Source: Clostridium sp. K13
GTDB taxonomy: Bacteria; Bacillota; Clostridia; Clostridiales; Clostridiaceae
DNA length: 64,000 bases
Reading direction: 5' to 3'
NCBI RefSeq assembly: GCF_019734195.1
Contig: NZ_JAASHM010000002.1
Span: forward strand, 45,585 to 109,584
Position numbers and translations under genes: made by a program. The notes below the pieces were generated by a model, which saw only the letters and a program-made list of their open reading frames with translations, was not told where the DNA came from and did not search any database. Shown here piece by piece: positions 39,456 through 52,173 of this stretch (position 1 is its first letter; the number at the start of each line of letters is the position of its first letter).

Positions 39456-39953
39456 TTGGGAAAAAGAGAAGGATATTTATCTTGGGATGATTATTTTATG
39501 TCTGTAGCATTATTATCAGGAAAGAGAAGTAAGGACCCAAGTACGCAGGTTGGAGCATGTATAGTAAACAAGAATAACATAATTGAAAGTATAGGTTATA
39601 ATGGGCTTCCAAAGGGATGTTCAGATGATGAATTTCCATGGGATAAGGAAGGAGACACTTTAAATACAAAGTACCCATTTGTAGTTCATGCGGAATTAAA
39701 TTCAATTTTAAATGCTAAAGGAAAAGATTTATCTGGATGTAAAATATATGTTGCACTTTTTCCTTGTAATGAATGTGCAAAAGCAATTATACAATCTGGA
39801 ATAAGTGAGGTTATATATTTAAGTGATAAATATGCGGATACAGATTCCGTAAAAGCATCGAAGCTTATGTTTAAATGTGCTGACGTGAAATTAAAACAGT
39901 TAGAACCAACTCATGGAAAAATAGAATTATCATTAGATGTTAATGATATTTAA
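39456..39953 (+). CDS. Deoxycytidylate (dCMP) deaminase
   Basis: The 165-residue zinc enzyme converts dCMP to dUMP for thymidylate synthesis. It has the cytidine deaminase signature: HAE (VVHAELNSIL, about residue 78) and PCxxC (FPCNECAKAII), preceded by STQVGACIV. Length and motifs fit the ComEB/dCMP deaminase family rather than free cytidine deaminase. The TTG at 39456 has a GGGAGG site and is preferred to an upstream start at 39414. It is probably monocistronic. Confidence 0.92.
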   Translation: MGKREGYLSWDDYFMSVALLSGKRSKDPSTQVGACIVNKNNIIESIGYNGLPKGCSDDEFPWDKEGDTLNTKYPFVVHAELNSILNAKGKDLSGCKIYVALFPCNECAKAIIQSGISEVIYLSDKYADTDSVKASKLMFKCADVKLKQLEPTHGKIELSLDVNDI

Positions 39954-40140
39954 GTTTTATATTTGATAAAAGAATAACATTAGGATATGGAAAATGCATA
40001 AATTAATTTTAAAATAAGATATATTTTATTTAATATACATATATATTTAGTGTCATATGAAAAGCTATAAGTATAAATAAAAACAAAATAAGGTAAAAAA
40101 TAAAAAAATATAACAAAAGGTAAAATATTTTTAAAATTAG

Positions 40141-40170
40141 TTGATATTGGAAAAAGTAGAGTGGTATAAT
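40141..40170 (+). promoter_or_regulatory. thlA promoter
   Basis: TTGATA (40141-40146), 18 bp and TATAAT (40165-40170). The -35 TTGATA and -10 TATAAT are the same hexamers as I recall for the strong thl promoter of Clostridium acetobutylicum. Confidence 0.75.
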
Positions 40171-40214
40171 AATAGTGTTAATTGTTTAACAATTTAAACA
40201 ATTAACACTATTAT
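40169..40214. promoter_or_regulatory. 46-bp palindrome over the thlA -10/start region
   Basis: Two perfect 19-bp arms (left 40169-40187, right 40196-40214) flank an 8-bp centre, AACAATTT. The left arm overlaps the last bases of the -10 box, and the whole covers the expected transcription start. The central part, TTGTTTAA-CAAT-TTAAACAA, resembles the Rex redox-repressor operator (TTGTTAA-N4-TTAACAA), and thlA is a reported Rex target in another clostridium. It could instead form a 5' mRNA hairpin. Confidence 0.6.
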
Positions 40215-40247
40215 GAGTTTATTGGGAAAGTAATGGGAGGAATTTTT

Positions 40248-41429
40248 ATGAGAGAAGTAGTAATAGTTAGTGCAGTAAGAACTGCAATAGGTTCATTTGG
40301 AGGAGCATTAAAGGATGTTCCAGCAGCAGAATTAGGGTCAATAGTAATTAAAGAAGCTGTAAATAGAGCTGGAATTAAACCAGAGTTAGTTGAAGAAGTA
40401 GTTATGGGAAATGTTATTCAAGCAGGACAAGGACAAAATGTAGCTAGACAATCAGCTGTAAAAGCTGGATTACCAGTAGAAGTTCCTGCAATGACAATAA
40501 ATAAGGTTTGTGGATCAGGTTTAAGATGTGTTGCTTTAGCAGCTCAAATGATTAAAGCAGGTGACTGTGATGTAGTTGTTGCTGGAGGTATGGAAAATAT
40601 GTCAGCTGCACCATATACTATTCCAGGAACTAGATGGGGCCAAAGAATGGGCGATGGAAAAGTTGTTGATACAATGATAAAGGATGCTTTATGGGATGCA
40701 TTTAATGATTATCATATGGGTGTTACAGCTGAAAACATAGCAAAAGAATGGAATTTAACAAGAGAAATGCAAGATGAGTTTGCATTAAGTTCTCAATTAA
40801 AAGCAGAAAGAGCAATTAAAGAAGGTAAATTTGTAGATGAAATAGTACCAGTGGTTATTCCTCAAAGAAAAGGAGAACCAAAAGTATTTGATCAAGATGA
40901 ATTCCCAAGATTCGGAGCGACTATTGAAGGAATGGCTAAGTTAAGACCTGCATTTATTAAAGATGGTACTGTAACTGCAGCTAATGCATCAGGAATTAAT
41001 GATGGAGCAGCAGCATTTGTAGTTATGAGTGCAGAAAAAGCAGAGCAATTAGGATTAAAGCCAATGGCTAAGATACTTTCTTATGGAAGTAAGGGATTAG
41101 AACCATCAATAATGGGATATGGACCTTTCCATGCAACAAAAAAAGCATTAGAAGTAGCTGGATTAACAGTTGAAGATATGGATTTAATAGAGGCAAATGA
41201 AGCATTTGCAGCTCAAAGTTTAGCCGTAGCTAAAGATTTAAACTTTGATATGGAAAAAGTTAATGTAAATGGTGGAGCTATTGCACTTGGACATCCAGTA
41301 GGTGCTTCAGGAGCTAGAATATTAGTTACATTACTTCATGAAATGGAAAAGAGAGATGCTAAAAAAGGATTAGCTACTTTATGTATTGGTGGAGGAATGG
41401 GAACAGCTTTAGTTGTTGAAAGAGTTTAA
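40248..41429 (+). CDS. thlA: Acetyl-CoA acetyltransferase (thiolase)
   Basis: Thiolase condenses two acetyl-CoA to acetoacetyl-CoA, the first step of the butyrate/butanol pathway. The 393-residue protein has the acyl-enzyme Cys in NKVCGSGLR (about residue 88), the NEAFA motif and the C-terminal catalytic [10 protein letters not shown] used ATG 40248 behind GGGAGGAA; the ATG at 40233 lies upstream of that site. It stands alone with its own promoter and terminator, which is the usual clostridial arrangement. A butyrate-type fermentation for this organism is an inference. Confidence 0.96.
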   Translation: MREVVIVSAVRTAIGSFGGALKDVPAAELGSIVIKEAVNRAGIKPELVEEVVMGNVIQAGQGQNVARQSAVKAGLPVEVPAMTINKVCGSGLRCVALAAQMIKAGDCDVVVAGGMENMSAAPYTIPGTRWGQRMGDGKVVDTMIKDALWDAFNDYHMGVTAENIAKEWNLTREMQDEFALSSQLKAERAIKEGKFVDEIVPVVIPQRKGEPKVFDQDEFPRFGATIEGMAKLRPAFIKDGTVTAANASGINDGAAAFVVMSAEKAEQLGLKPMAKILSYGSKGLEPSIMGYGPFHATKKALEVAGLTVEDMDLIEANEAFAAQSLAVAKDLNFDMEKVNVNGGAIALGHPVGASGARILVTLLHEMEKRDAKKGLATLCIGGGMGTALVVERV

Positions 41430-41462
41430 TTTTCTTTAATAAAGAAAACAAAAACTATAGAA

Positions 41463-41490
41463 AAAAGGAGCTTTTTAGAGGCTCCTTTTA
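41463..41490 (+). terminator. Terminator of thlA
   Basis: AAAAGGAGC pairs with GCTCCTTTT. Confidence 0.85.
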
Positions 41491-41920
41491 TAATTTAACT
41501 CTATATAGGAAATTCTTATGATAACTATTAAAATAAAAAATAATAAATTTGAAAAAAATAATGAATAAAGTGTAAAAAAATTATTCAAAAATAGTAAAAA
41601 AAATATACAATATATTGGCAATAATGCTTTCAAAGTGATAAAAAAAGCTCTAAAAATCTAAAAAATAATAATATAATTTAAAAAAAATGACATAATAAAA
41701 TTCTGAAACGTTATCAAAAAAAATAATGCAAAGAAGAGTGAATATTATGAAAATTTAAATAAATGCAAGAATAAAAAGAAAATTGCAAAAAAAAACTAAA
41801 AGTCGCAAAAATGGGATTTTGGTTGAGTATTTCAGCAATATTATCTAAAAACGAGCGATTTTAACGATAAATTGTAAAAAATAACTAAAAACTGAGTTTT
41901 TATTAATTTCAAAGTAGGTA
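41491..41920. other. AT-rich gap between thlA terminator and the atp leader
   Basis: About 430 bp of very AT-rich sequence with many A-runs. I see no gene, convincing RNA or repeat element in it. Curved DNA upstream of the atp promoter is possible. Confidence 0.5.
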
Positions 41921-42093
41921 TATAATTAGCTACTGTCAATAGGGATAGCGAGATACTAACAAATTAATAGTATTCCTATATAAGAGCTCTTTTATACATA
42001 AAATACATATCAAACTATAGAGATAGTTAGTTTTTATATAGGAATAAGGTAAAATCACTATGTCCCAAATAAGTTATTTACTAGGAGAATAAA
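41921..42093 (+). promoter_or_regulatory. atp operon promoter (-10) and structured leader
   Basis: A TATAAT at 41921-41926 is the likely -10 (its -35 is weak). The leader of about 160 nt contains a perfect 12-bp long-range stem, TATTCCTATATA (41971-41982) with TATATAGGAATA (42035-42046), enclosing the palindrome AAGAGCTCTT (41982-41991) and the hairpin AACTAT-AGAG-ATAGTT (42013-42028). This looks like a folded multi-branch RNA rather than a random spacer. No terminator hairpin follows it, so any control would act on stability or translation. Confidence 0.45.
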
Positions 42094-42465
42094 ATGGCTA
42101 AAGATTTAAATGAAATAGTAAAATCTGTAGCAAAAAATGATTTAATAATAGGAATTATTTTAGTTTTAATATTAGTATTATTAGGGCAATATAATATTGG
42201 AGTTATATTGTTAATTGGATTAATAGTTTCAATGATAAACTTTATTATTTCTGCTATTATTACTAATAAATTTATGAGTAAACCTAAAAAAAATAAAGCA
42301 TTTTTGTTTCCACTAAGTTATTTAATAAGAATAATAAGTGTAGTTTCTATAGCAGTAGTTTTTTCTAATAAGATAAGCAATTTATTAGCTTTTCTAATAG
42401 GATTTTTTATACATTATATAATACTAGTAATAACTACTATAAAAGTACAGAAGGGAAGTGAATAG
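42094..42465 (+). CDS. atpI: ATP synthase subunit I
   Basis: AtpI is a small membrane protein that helps assemble the c-ring of the F-type ATP synthase. The 123-residue protein has four predicted transmembrane helices (about residues 16-32, 34-54, 70-90 and 93-113) and basic loops. Assignment rests on its position as first gene of the atp operon and on this layout, since sequence conservation is low. Its stop codon abuts the atpB start. Confidence 0.85.
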   Translation: MAKDLNEIVKSVAKNDLIIGIILVLILVLLGQYNIGVILLIGLIVSMINFIISAIITNKFMSKPKKNKAFLFPLSYLIRIISVVSIAVVFSNKISNLLAFLIGFFIHYIILVITTIKVQKGSE

Positions 42466-43149
42466 ATGGAACCATCAAAAGCGATATTTTCTTTTTACTT
42501 AGGTAATATAGCAATTGATATAAAACCAGAAGCAATAGTGCAATTAGTTATTGTTTTGTTAATCTTAGCATTAGCATGGTGGTCTACAAGAAATATGCAA
42601 ATAAGGCCTACTAAAAAACAAACTATAGTTGAATGGATTTACAATATGCTAAATAATGTTGTAACAAGTAATGTTGGAGAAAGCTTTTTAGATATAGTTC
42701 CGTTTGTAGGAGCATTAGGTGTATTCATTGTAGTAATGAATTTAACTGGATTAGTAGGAATATCACCTCCAACCAAAAGCTTTAGCGTTACATTAACCTT
42801 AGCATTAATATCTTTTGTTATGGTGCAAGGGTATGCAATAAAAAGAAATGGTATTGGGGGGTATTTTAAAGGATATTTAGAACCAGTATCATTTATATTA
42901 CCTATTACGATATTAGAAAGAGTAATGTTACCAGTGTCATTATCTTTAAGACTTTTTGGTAATATGTTAGCAGCTACTTTTATAGTAGAACTTGTTTATG
43001 AAAGTTTAGAAAAAGTAGCATGGTTTGCACAACTGATTATACCGATTCCGTTACATTTATATTTCGATATATTTGATGGTGGAATTCAAGCAGTAATTTT
43101 TATAATGTTAACAATGATAAATATAAAAATAGTATCTGAGCATAATTAA
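42466..43149 (+). CDS. atpB: ATP synthase subunit a
   Basis: Subunit a forms the two ion half-channels next to the c-ring. The 227-residue polytopic protein contains the essential Arg in the helix SLRLFGNMLA (about residue 164). The C-terminal helices AVIFIMLTMINIKIVSEHN are in the expected position. It directly follows atpI with no gap. Confidence 0.96.
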   Translation: MEPSKAIFSFYLGNIAIDIKPEAIVQLVIVLLILALAWWSTRNMQIRPTKKQTIVEWIYNMLNNVVTSNVGESFLDIVPFVGALGVFIVVMNLTGLVGISPPTKSFSVTLTLALISFVMVQGYAIKRNGIGGYFKGYLEPVSFILPITILERVMLPVSLSLRLFGNMLAATFIVELVYESLEKVAWFAQLIIPIPLHLYFDIFDGGIQAVIFIMLTMINIKIVSEHN

Positions 43150-43164
43150 GAGGAGGAAATTAAA

Positions 43165-43398
43165 ATGAATGAAGTAGGAATGAGAGCATTAGGAGCAGCT
43201 ATTGCAGTATTAGTAGGATTAGGAGCAGGTATTGGTATTGGGAATGCTACAGGAAAAGCAGTTGAGGGTGTAGCTAGAAATCCAGAAGCATCAGGAAAGA
43301 TTACAACAACATTAGTTATAGGTTCTGCTTTTGCAGAAGCAACAGCTATTTATGGATTATTAGTATCAATCTTATTAATATTTGTTGGAGTAGCATAA
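43165..43398 (+). CDS. atpE: ATP synthase subunit c
   Basis: The 77-residue proteolipid forms two membrane helices joined by the polar loop RNPE. The ion-carrying Glu is in FAEATAIYG (about residue 59). In the known sodium-type rings, a Gln in helix 1 and a Ser after the Glu are needed; here those positions are Ile (GIGIGNATG) and Ala, so a proton-coupled ring is predicted. The start has GAGGAGG, a strong site fitting the high copy number of this subunit. Confidence 0.97.
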   Translation: MNEVGMRALGAAIAVLVGLGAGIGIGNATGKAVEGVARNPEASGKITTTLVIGSAFAEATAIYGLLVSILLIFVGVA

Positions 43399-43433
43399 TA
43401 TTTTAATAACTCCAGAAGGGGGTAGAAAAAGTA

Positions 43434-43913
43434 ATGGAATTTAATCTAGGTGTTATATTAGCAACTGTAGTAAATTTTTTAATTCTATTATTTGGATTAA
43501 AATATTTCTTTTTTGAAAAAGTTAAGTTAATAGTTGAAGCACGAGAACATGAAATAATGAACAAATTAGATAGTGCGGATGAAGAGCTTGAAAAAGCTAG
43601 AACTCTTGCTATTAATAATGAAAGAGAATTAAAAAGAGCTAGAGAAGAAGGTAAGGCTATTACAGAAAGACATAAGAAAAAGGCTGAAAAAGTATATGAT
43701 GAAATTGTTGAAGAAGCAAAATCAGAAGCAAGTTTAATTATAGAAAGAGCTAAGATTGAAATAGAAAGAGAAAAAGAAAAAGCTGAGTATTCATTAAAGA
43801 AAGAAGCTATAGATTTAGCTTTAGACCTTTCTAGAAAAGTAATAGAAAAAAATATTGATGAAGAAAAAAATAGACAACTAATAGATGAGTTTATTTCTGA
43901 GGTGGGTAATTAA
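43434..43913 (+). CDS. atpF: ATP synthase subunit b
   Basis: Subunit b is the peripheral stalk. The 159-residue protein has one N-terminal membrane helix (about residues 5-25) and then a long charged coiled coil rich in Glu, Lys and Arg, as usual. It starts behind a GAAGGGGG site, 35 bp after atpE, and ends 2 bp before atpH. Confidence 0.95.
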   Translation: MEFNLGVILATVVNFLILLFGLKYFFFEKVKLIVEAREHEIMNKLDSADEELEKARTLAINNERELKRAREEGKAITERHKKKAEKVYDEIVEEAKSEASLIIERAKIEIEREKEKAEYSLKKEAIDLALDLSRKVIEKNIDEEKNRQLIDEFISEVGN

Positions 43914-43915
43914 AT

Positions 43916-45997
<2,082 letters not shown>

Positions 45998-46017
45998 ATT
46001 CTTTAGGAGGTAAAACA

Positions 46018-46863
46018 GTGGGCGCAGCGGGACTTATAGAAATAAAAAGAAGAATAAAGTCAGTTGAAAGTACTAGAAAAATAACTAAAGCTATGGGACT
46101 TGTTGCCACTTCTAAACTCAGAAAGGCAAGAAAGGAACTTGTAGCTAACGAACAATATAATAATTTATGTAGAGAAGTTATTAAAGAAGTTGTCTCTAGT
46201 ATGCCAGAAGATTTTGACTCAATTTATTATAAAAGCTTTGAAGGAGATAAACTCTATATTGTATTAACTTCAGACACTGGGTTATGTGCAGGTTATAATA
46301 ATAATGTGGCTATGTATTTAAACAGTTTAGTTGAAAAGAGTAGCGGAGCAAAAGTTGTAGTTGTAGGTAGTAAAGGAATTTCATATGTTTCTAGATATGG
46401 AATAAGTACATATGCTGAATATGTAGATTTGCCAGATATACCTGCTACTAAGGATGTTAATAAAATATATAACGATGCTATATATTTATATGAAAAGGGC
46501 GAAGTTTCTGAGGTAAATATAGTATATACAGAGTTTATTTCACCTGTTAAGCAAGAAGTAAAAAGTGTTAAAATATTACCTGTAGATAAAAAGTCTGGTA
46601 AAGAAGGACAATATATAATTGAACCCAATGAAGATGCGGTGTTTAAAAATGCAATGGATATGTATTTAAAAAGTCAGCTTAAGTCATGTATGCTTAGCGC
46701 AAAAGCTAGCGAACATAGTGCTAGAATGACAGCGATGGATGGAGCTACTGAAAATGCAGATGACATATTACAAAATCTTCATATTAAGTTTAATAGAATT
46801 AGACAAGGTATTATAACACAAGAAATTTCAGAAATTGTTGGGGGAGCCGAAGCTCAAAAGTAG
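46018..46863 (+). CDS. atpG: ATP synthase subunit gamma
   Basis: Gamma is the central rotor shaft. The 281-residue protein has the N-terminal helix IKRRIKSVESTRKITKAM and the C-terminal helix NRIRQGIITQEISEIVGGAEA, both conserved. It starts with GTG behind TAGGAGG. Residues in between follow the typical Rossmann-like fold with GSKG at about residue 117. Confidence 0.97.
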   Translation: MGAAGLIEIKRRIKSVESTRKITKAMGLVATSKLRKARKELVANEQYNNLCREVIKEVVSSMPEDFDSIYYKSFEGDKLYIVLTSDTGLCAGYNNNVAMYLNSLVEKSSGAKVVVVGSKGISYVSRYGISTYAEYVDLPDIPATKDVNKIYNDAIYLYEKGEVSEVNIVYTEFISPVKQEVKSVKILPVDKKSGKEGQYIIEPNEDAVFKNAMDMYLKSQLKSCMLSAKASEHSARMTAMDGATENADDILQNLHIKFNRIRQGIITQEISEIVGGAEAQK

Positions 46864-48273
<1,410 letters not shown>

Positions 48274-48285
48274 GAGATATGATTT

Positions 48286-48687
48286 ATGGGAAAATTAATA
48301 AAACTTAATATTGTAGCTCCAGGGCGTGAAATACTAACAGAGGAAATAGTTAGTTTAGCAACAACTGCAAATGATGGTAAAATAGAAATCTTAGCAAATT
48401 ATGCACCAACTATAATAGCTACTATACCAGCGGTAACTACGTATACTAATATAGATGGAAATAAGAAAAAAGTATTTACTTCATCAGGGATTATTTATAT
48501 TAAGGATAATATAATTAACTTTTGTTGTGATTCTTTTAATTTTCCAGAAGAGATTGATAAAGAGCGTGCAGAGAAGTCTTTTAAGAGAGCTCAAGATAGA
48601 TTAAATAATAAAGAAAAAAATAATATTGATATTGAAAGAGCCAAGAAAGCAGAGGCTAGAGCCAAAGCTAGATTGGAATTGAAATAA
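48286..48687 (+). CDS. atpC: ATP synthase subunit epsilon
   Basis: Epsilon couples rotor and F1 and can inhibit hydrolysis. The 133-residue protein has the N-terminal beta-sandwich (LNIVAPGREILTEEIV, then ANYAPTIIATIPA) and the C-terminal two-helix domain (ERAEKSFKRAQDRL and KAEARAKARL). It is the last gene of the atp operon; a terminator follows immediately. Confidence 0.95.
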   Translation: MGKLIKLNIVAPGREILTEEIVSLATTANDGKIEILANYAPTIIATIPAVTTYTNIDGNKKKVFTSSGIIYIKDNIINFCCDSFNFPEEIDKERAEKSFKRAQDRLNNKEKNNIDIERAKKAEARAKARLELK

Positions 48688-48723
48688 AGAAGTCGCTAAA
48701 TAAGTGGCTTCTTTATTTTTTTT
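48686..48723 (+). terminator. Terminator of the atp operon
   Basis: AAAGAAGTCGC pairs with GTGGCTTCTTT, with a T-rich tail of over eight residues. Confidence 0.88.
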
Positions 48724-48907
48724 GAATATTATAAAGGATATAGTTAAATTTAAAATACTCTGTTGTATATAGACGAATATAGTTGATATTTATAAAAATT
48801 TAAGATGAAAGCGAACTATTCTAAGGGATCTATAATATATATATATTATAGTGTATAAAAAAAATAGTTTGGACAATAATTTTAGAGGAAGGGCAGGGGA
48901 TTACAAT

Positions 48908-49552
48908 ATGAAAAAAGTATTTTTTGTATTTCTTTTAATCTTTTCTCTATTATTAATTATTAATGGAAAAGAGTATGAGTGTGAAGCAAAGAAAGATTTA
49001 TTTAATGATGTTGAAAGATATATATTAAATGAATATGAATTTATTGAAAATGGTATTAAATTAGAATATATAGTAAAGGCAGATATTAATTATGAATTCA
49101 AAAGAATAAATGAAATTTTTAAAAGCAAAAATGATTTAATAGTAACAACAAGTGAATTGTGTATATCAGCAAAAGGTAAAAATATTAACTATAATGTTAA
49201 TATTTACAATTATAATGGATTAACAAAAGTTGAAGTAATAGCAATAAATAAGGATAAGACTTTATCACAAAAAAATTTAGAATTATTAGTTCAAGAAATT
49301 AGAAATAGTAATTTCATAGATGAGAGGTATTTTTCATTTATAAAGGGAAAGATAGAAACAGAAGAAAAAAATATATTTGAAGATGTGGAAAATAAATTGA
49401 AAATTAAAATTAATGAAAAATTAGATATAAGTAATGGTAGTGTAGCAAAGGCAACAATGATAGATAGTACTAATATAAACATTGGACAAATTACTTACGA
49501 TACAGGTTCATATTTAATTATAGGAACACCGATAATTTTCGTAACATACTAA
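48908..49552 (+). CDS. YwmB-like (TATA-box-binding-fold) secreted protein
   Basis: The 214-residue protein fits the YwmB family of unknown function. It has a signal peptide or N-terminal anchor (KKVFFVFLLIFSLLLIING) and then two alpha/beta halves as in the YwmB fold. Position between the atp operon and murA is the conserved place of ywmB in bacilli and clostridia. I used the ATG at 48908 at the start of the hydrophobic segment, with a GCAGGGGA site. It is 20 bp ahead of murA and probably co-transcribed with it. Confidence 0.8.
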   Translation: MKKVFFVFLLIFSLLLIINGKEYECEAKKDLFNDVERYILNEYEFIENGIKLEYIVKADINYEFKRINEIFKSKNDLIVTTSELCISAKGKNINYNVNIYNYNGLTKVEVIAINKDKTLSQKNLELLVQEIRNSNFIDERYFSFIKGKIETEEKNIFEDVENKLKIKINEKLDISNGSVAKATMIDSTNINIGQITYDTGSYLIIGTPIIFVTY

Positions 49553-49572
49553 CAATAAATATGGAGGATAAT

Positions 49573-50835
49573 ATGGAAAAAATTATAGTTAGAGGTGGAA
49601 AAAAACTTCAAGGAGAAGTTGATATAAGTGTTGCAAAAAATGCAGTATTACCTATAATAGTTGCAACTATTTTAAATCCAACAGAAATAGTTTTAAAAAA
49701 AGTACCTATGTTAGAAGATGTAACAGTTTTAATAAATTTATTAAGAGAATTAAATTGTGAAGTTAAATTTTCACCTATAACAGGAGACTTAAAGATAAAT
49801 ACTTTAGAACTAAAGGAAATAGAAGCAAATAATGAATTAATACGCAAGATGAGAGCTTCATTTTTAGTAATGGGGCCTATGTTAGCTAGATTTGGTAGAT
49901 GTAAAATATCAATGCCGGGAGGATGTAATATTGGAAGTAGGCCAGTAGACCTTCATTTGAAAGGGTTTAAGGCATTAGGAATAGATTCTGAAATAGGATA
50001 TGGATATGTTGAAGCTAAAATTAATAAACTACATGGAAATAGAATATATTTAGATTTTCCATCTGTAGGTGCTACAGAAAATATAATGATGACTTCTGTT
50101 TTTGCACCAGGAGTTACAGTTATTGAAAATGCAGCTGAAGAACCAGAAATATGGGATTTAGCAAGATTTTTAAATAGTATGGGAGCAAAAATAGAGGGGG
50201 CTGGATATGGAAAAATAACTATACATGGTGTATCAGAATTAAAACAGCCTGAACCATTTACACCTATTTTTGATAGAATTGAAGCTGGAACATTTATGGT
50301 TGCAGCTGGAATAACAAATAGTAAAATAACTATAAATGGTGTTAATGAAGAACACTTAATGCCAACAATTGAAAAATTAAAAGAATGTGGAGTCTACTGT
50401 AAGGTGGATGGAGAAAAAATGATAGTAGATGGAACAGGTGAAAAGAGGGCAGTAGATATAAAAACAATGCCTTATCCAGGATTTCCAACAGATATGCAAG
50501 CACAGATGATGGCATTATTATCAGTTACTAAAGGAGTAAGTGTAATAACAGAAACTGTATTTGAAAATAGGTTCATGCATGTTGGAGAACTAGGTAGAAT
50601 GGGTGCTAATATTAAAATTGATGGAAGAATTGCTATTGTTGAAGGTGTAGATAACCTTACTGGATGCCAAGTAAAGGCTACTGACTTAAGAGCTGGAGCA
50701 GCTATGATTTTAGCTGGATTAGTTGCTAGTGGCCAAACAGAAATAGGTGAGATATATCATATAGATAGAGGATATACTAATATAGAAGATAAATTTAAAA
50801 AACTTGGTGCAGATATATATAGGGCATATAAATAA
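49573..50835 (+). CDS. murA: UDP-N-acetylglucosamine 1-carboxyvinyltransferase
   Basis: MurA transfers enolpyruvate from PEP to UDP-GlcNAc, the first committed step of peptidoglycan synthesis. The 420-residue protein carries the catalytic Cys118 in MPGGCNIGSRPVDLH, the residue that fosfomycin alkylates in other bacteria, and the conserved DLRAGAAMI. I chose ATG 49573 since TGGAGG lies between it and the alternative ATG at 49561. It ends with a terminator hairpin. Confidence 0.96.
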   Translation: MEKIIVRGGKKLQGEVDISVAKNAVLPIIVATILNPTEIVLKKVPMLEDVTVLINLLRELNCEVKFSPITGDLKINTLELKEIEANNELIRKMRASFLVMGPMLARFGRCKISMPGGCNIGSRPVDLHLKGFKALGIDSEIGYGYVEAKINKLHGNRIYLDFPSVGATENIMMTSVFAPGVTVIENAAEEPEIWDLARFLNSMGAKIEGAGYGKITIHGVSELKQPEPFTPIFDRIEAGTFMVAAGITNSKITINGVNEEHLMPTIEKLKECGVYCKVDGEKMIVDGTGEKRAVDIKTMPYPGFPTDMQAQMMALLSVTKGVSVITETVFENRFMHVGELGRMGANIKIDGRIAIVEGVDNLTGCQVKATDLRAGAAMILAGLVASGQTEIGEIYHIDRGYTNIEDKFKKLGADIYRAYK

Positions 50836-50838
50836 TAC

Positions 50839-50870
50839 TTAGGAGTCTTTTAAGACTCCTAATTTCTTTT
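50839..50870 (+). terminator. Terminator of murA
   Basis: TTAGGAGTCTT pairs with AAGACTCCTAA, followed by TTTCTTTTG. Confidence 0.85.
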
Positions 50871-50967
50871 GTCTTTAAAAGTGCATAAGTTTATGGTTTG
50901 AAAATAAGAGGTATTGTTTTACAGATTAAAACATATATATAGATGTAATAGAGTAATAGGAGGGGCT

Positions 50968-52023
50968 ATGAAAAAAATAAATTGTGGTGGTATAAGTAAG
51001 ATAAAACTGATATTATATACAACTATATTAATAATTTTATTTATGATAATTATTCCAATGTTATCTATAAAAACTACAAATATTAAAGATAATAAACAAC
51101 CTATTAAAAATGAGGACACAACTAAGGAAACATTAGCAGAGATAAGTAATGAAATATATATAGATGGTGATGATACAGTAAGGGTTTATAGAACATTAAA
51201 GGAAACTGTGGAGGAAATAAATATCGAAGATTATATATGTGGAGTAGTTGCTAATGAAATGCAAGTGAATTTTGAAGAAGAGGCATTAAAAGCACAAGCT
51301 ATAGCAAGTAGAACTTACTTAGCAAGTAGAAAAATGAATAATTGTTCAATTCATAATGGAACGGATATATGTGATTCTATGCATTGTCAGGTTTATTCCT
51401 CTAAGGATGAATTAATTAATAAATGGGGAGAAGAAAATGGTGAAAAATATTGGAATAAGATACAGGCTGCAGTAGAGGCTACTAAGGGAATGATCTTAAC
51501 ATATAATGGAGAACTAGTTTTATATCCTTTATTTTTTTCTACTAGCTCAGGAAATACTGAATCGGCATCTGATTTATCATTTGGAGATATACCATATCTT
51601 ATATCAGTTGAAAGTTTAGGAGAAGAGTCATCTCCTAAATTCACAAGTACAAAGGAGATGACATTAAGTGATTTGTCTTTAGCAATAAATGCTAAGTATC
51701 CAAATTCAGGCGTAAATATAGAAAATTTAAGTTCGAAATTACAGATAGGTAAGAGAAGTGATGCTGGTGGTGTTGTTACAGTTGTTATTGGAAATGATAA
51801 GATAGATGGGGCTGAATTTAGAGCTATAGCAGGATTAAATTCAACTAATTTTACATATTCAATAAAGGATAAGACAATCATATTTGAATGTAAGGGGTAT
51901 GGGCATGGAGTTGGTATGAGTCAATGGGGAGCTAATATTATGGCTAAAGAAGGTAATGGATATGAGGAAATTTTGAAACATTATTATACTGGAATTAATA
52001 TAGGGTATTTAAAATTTAGTTAA
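50968..52023 (+). CDS. spoIID: Stage II sporulation protein D
   Basis: SpoIID is a lytic transglycosylase that, with SpoIIM and SpoIIP, drives engulfment of the forespore by degrading septal peptidoglycan. The 351-residue protein has an N-terminal membrane helix (about residues 12-32) and the SpoIID domain, including the catalytic Glu in VVANEMQVNFEEEALKAQAIASRTY and the late motif GYGHGVGMSQWGA. A Cys/His-containing stretch (CSIHNGTDICDSMHCQVY) is typical of clostridial forms. Start ATG behind AGGAGGGG. The order murA-spoIID-spoIIQ-spoIIID is conserved. Confidence 0.95.
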   Translation: MKKINCGGISKIKLILYTTILIILFMIIIPMLSIKTTNIKDNKQPIKNEDTTKETLAEISNEIYIDGDDTVRVYRTLKETVEEINIEDYICGVVANEMQVNFEEEALKAQAIASRTYLASRKMNNCSIHNGTDICDSMHCQVYSSKDELINKWGEENGEKYWNKIQAAVEATKGMILTYNGELVLYPLFFSTSSGNTESASDLSFGDIPYLISVESLGEESSPKFTSTKEMTLSDLSLAINAKYPNSGVNIENLSSKLQIGKRSDAGGVVTVVIGNDKIDGAEFRAIAGLNSTNFTYSIKDKTIIFECKGYGHGVGMSQWGANIMAKEGNGYEEILKHYYTGINIGYLKFS

Positions 52024-52042
52024 TATATAAATTTAATAAGTG

Positions 52043-52090
52043 AAAGACAAGAAGGGTTTTATTAAATAAAAATTCTTCTTGTCTTTTTTT
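52043..52090 (+). terminator. Terminator of spoIID
   Basis: AAAGACAAGAAG pairs with CTTCTTGTCTTT and runs into T residues. Confidence 0.85.
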
Positions 52091-52103
52091 GTATAAATTT
52101 GAC

Positions 52104-52133
52104 GTATAAAACTTCAGTTTAAAGTGAATTAAT
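52104..52133 (+). promoter_or_regulatory. Possible sigma-F promoter of spoIIQ
   Basis: GTATA (52104-52108) and GTGAATTAAT (52124-52133) are separated by 15 bp. This resembles the forespore sigma-F pattern and the candidate upstream of spoIIR. spoIIQ is a sigma-F gene in Bacillus and clostridia. Confidence 0.4.
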
Positions 52134-52173
52134 TTATCTTTACGGGCAAGAATACAAGACAGGAGGTGTTGAA

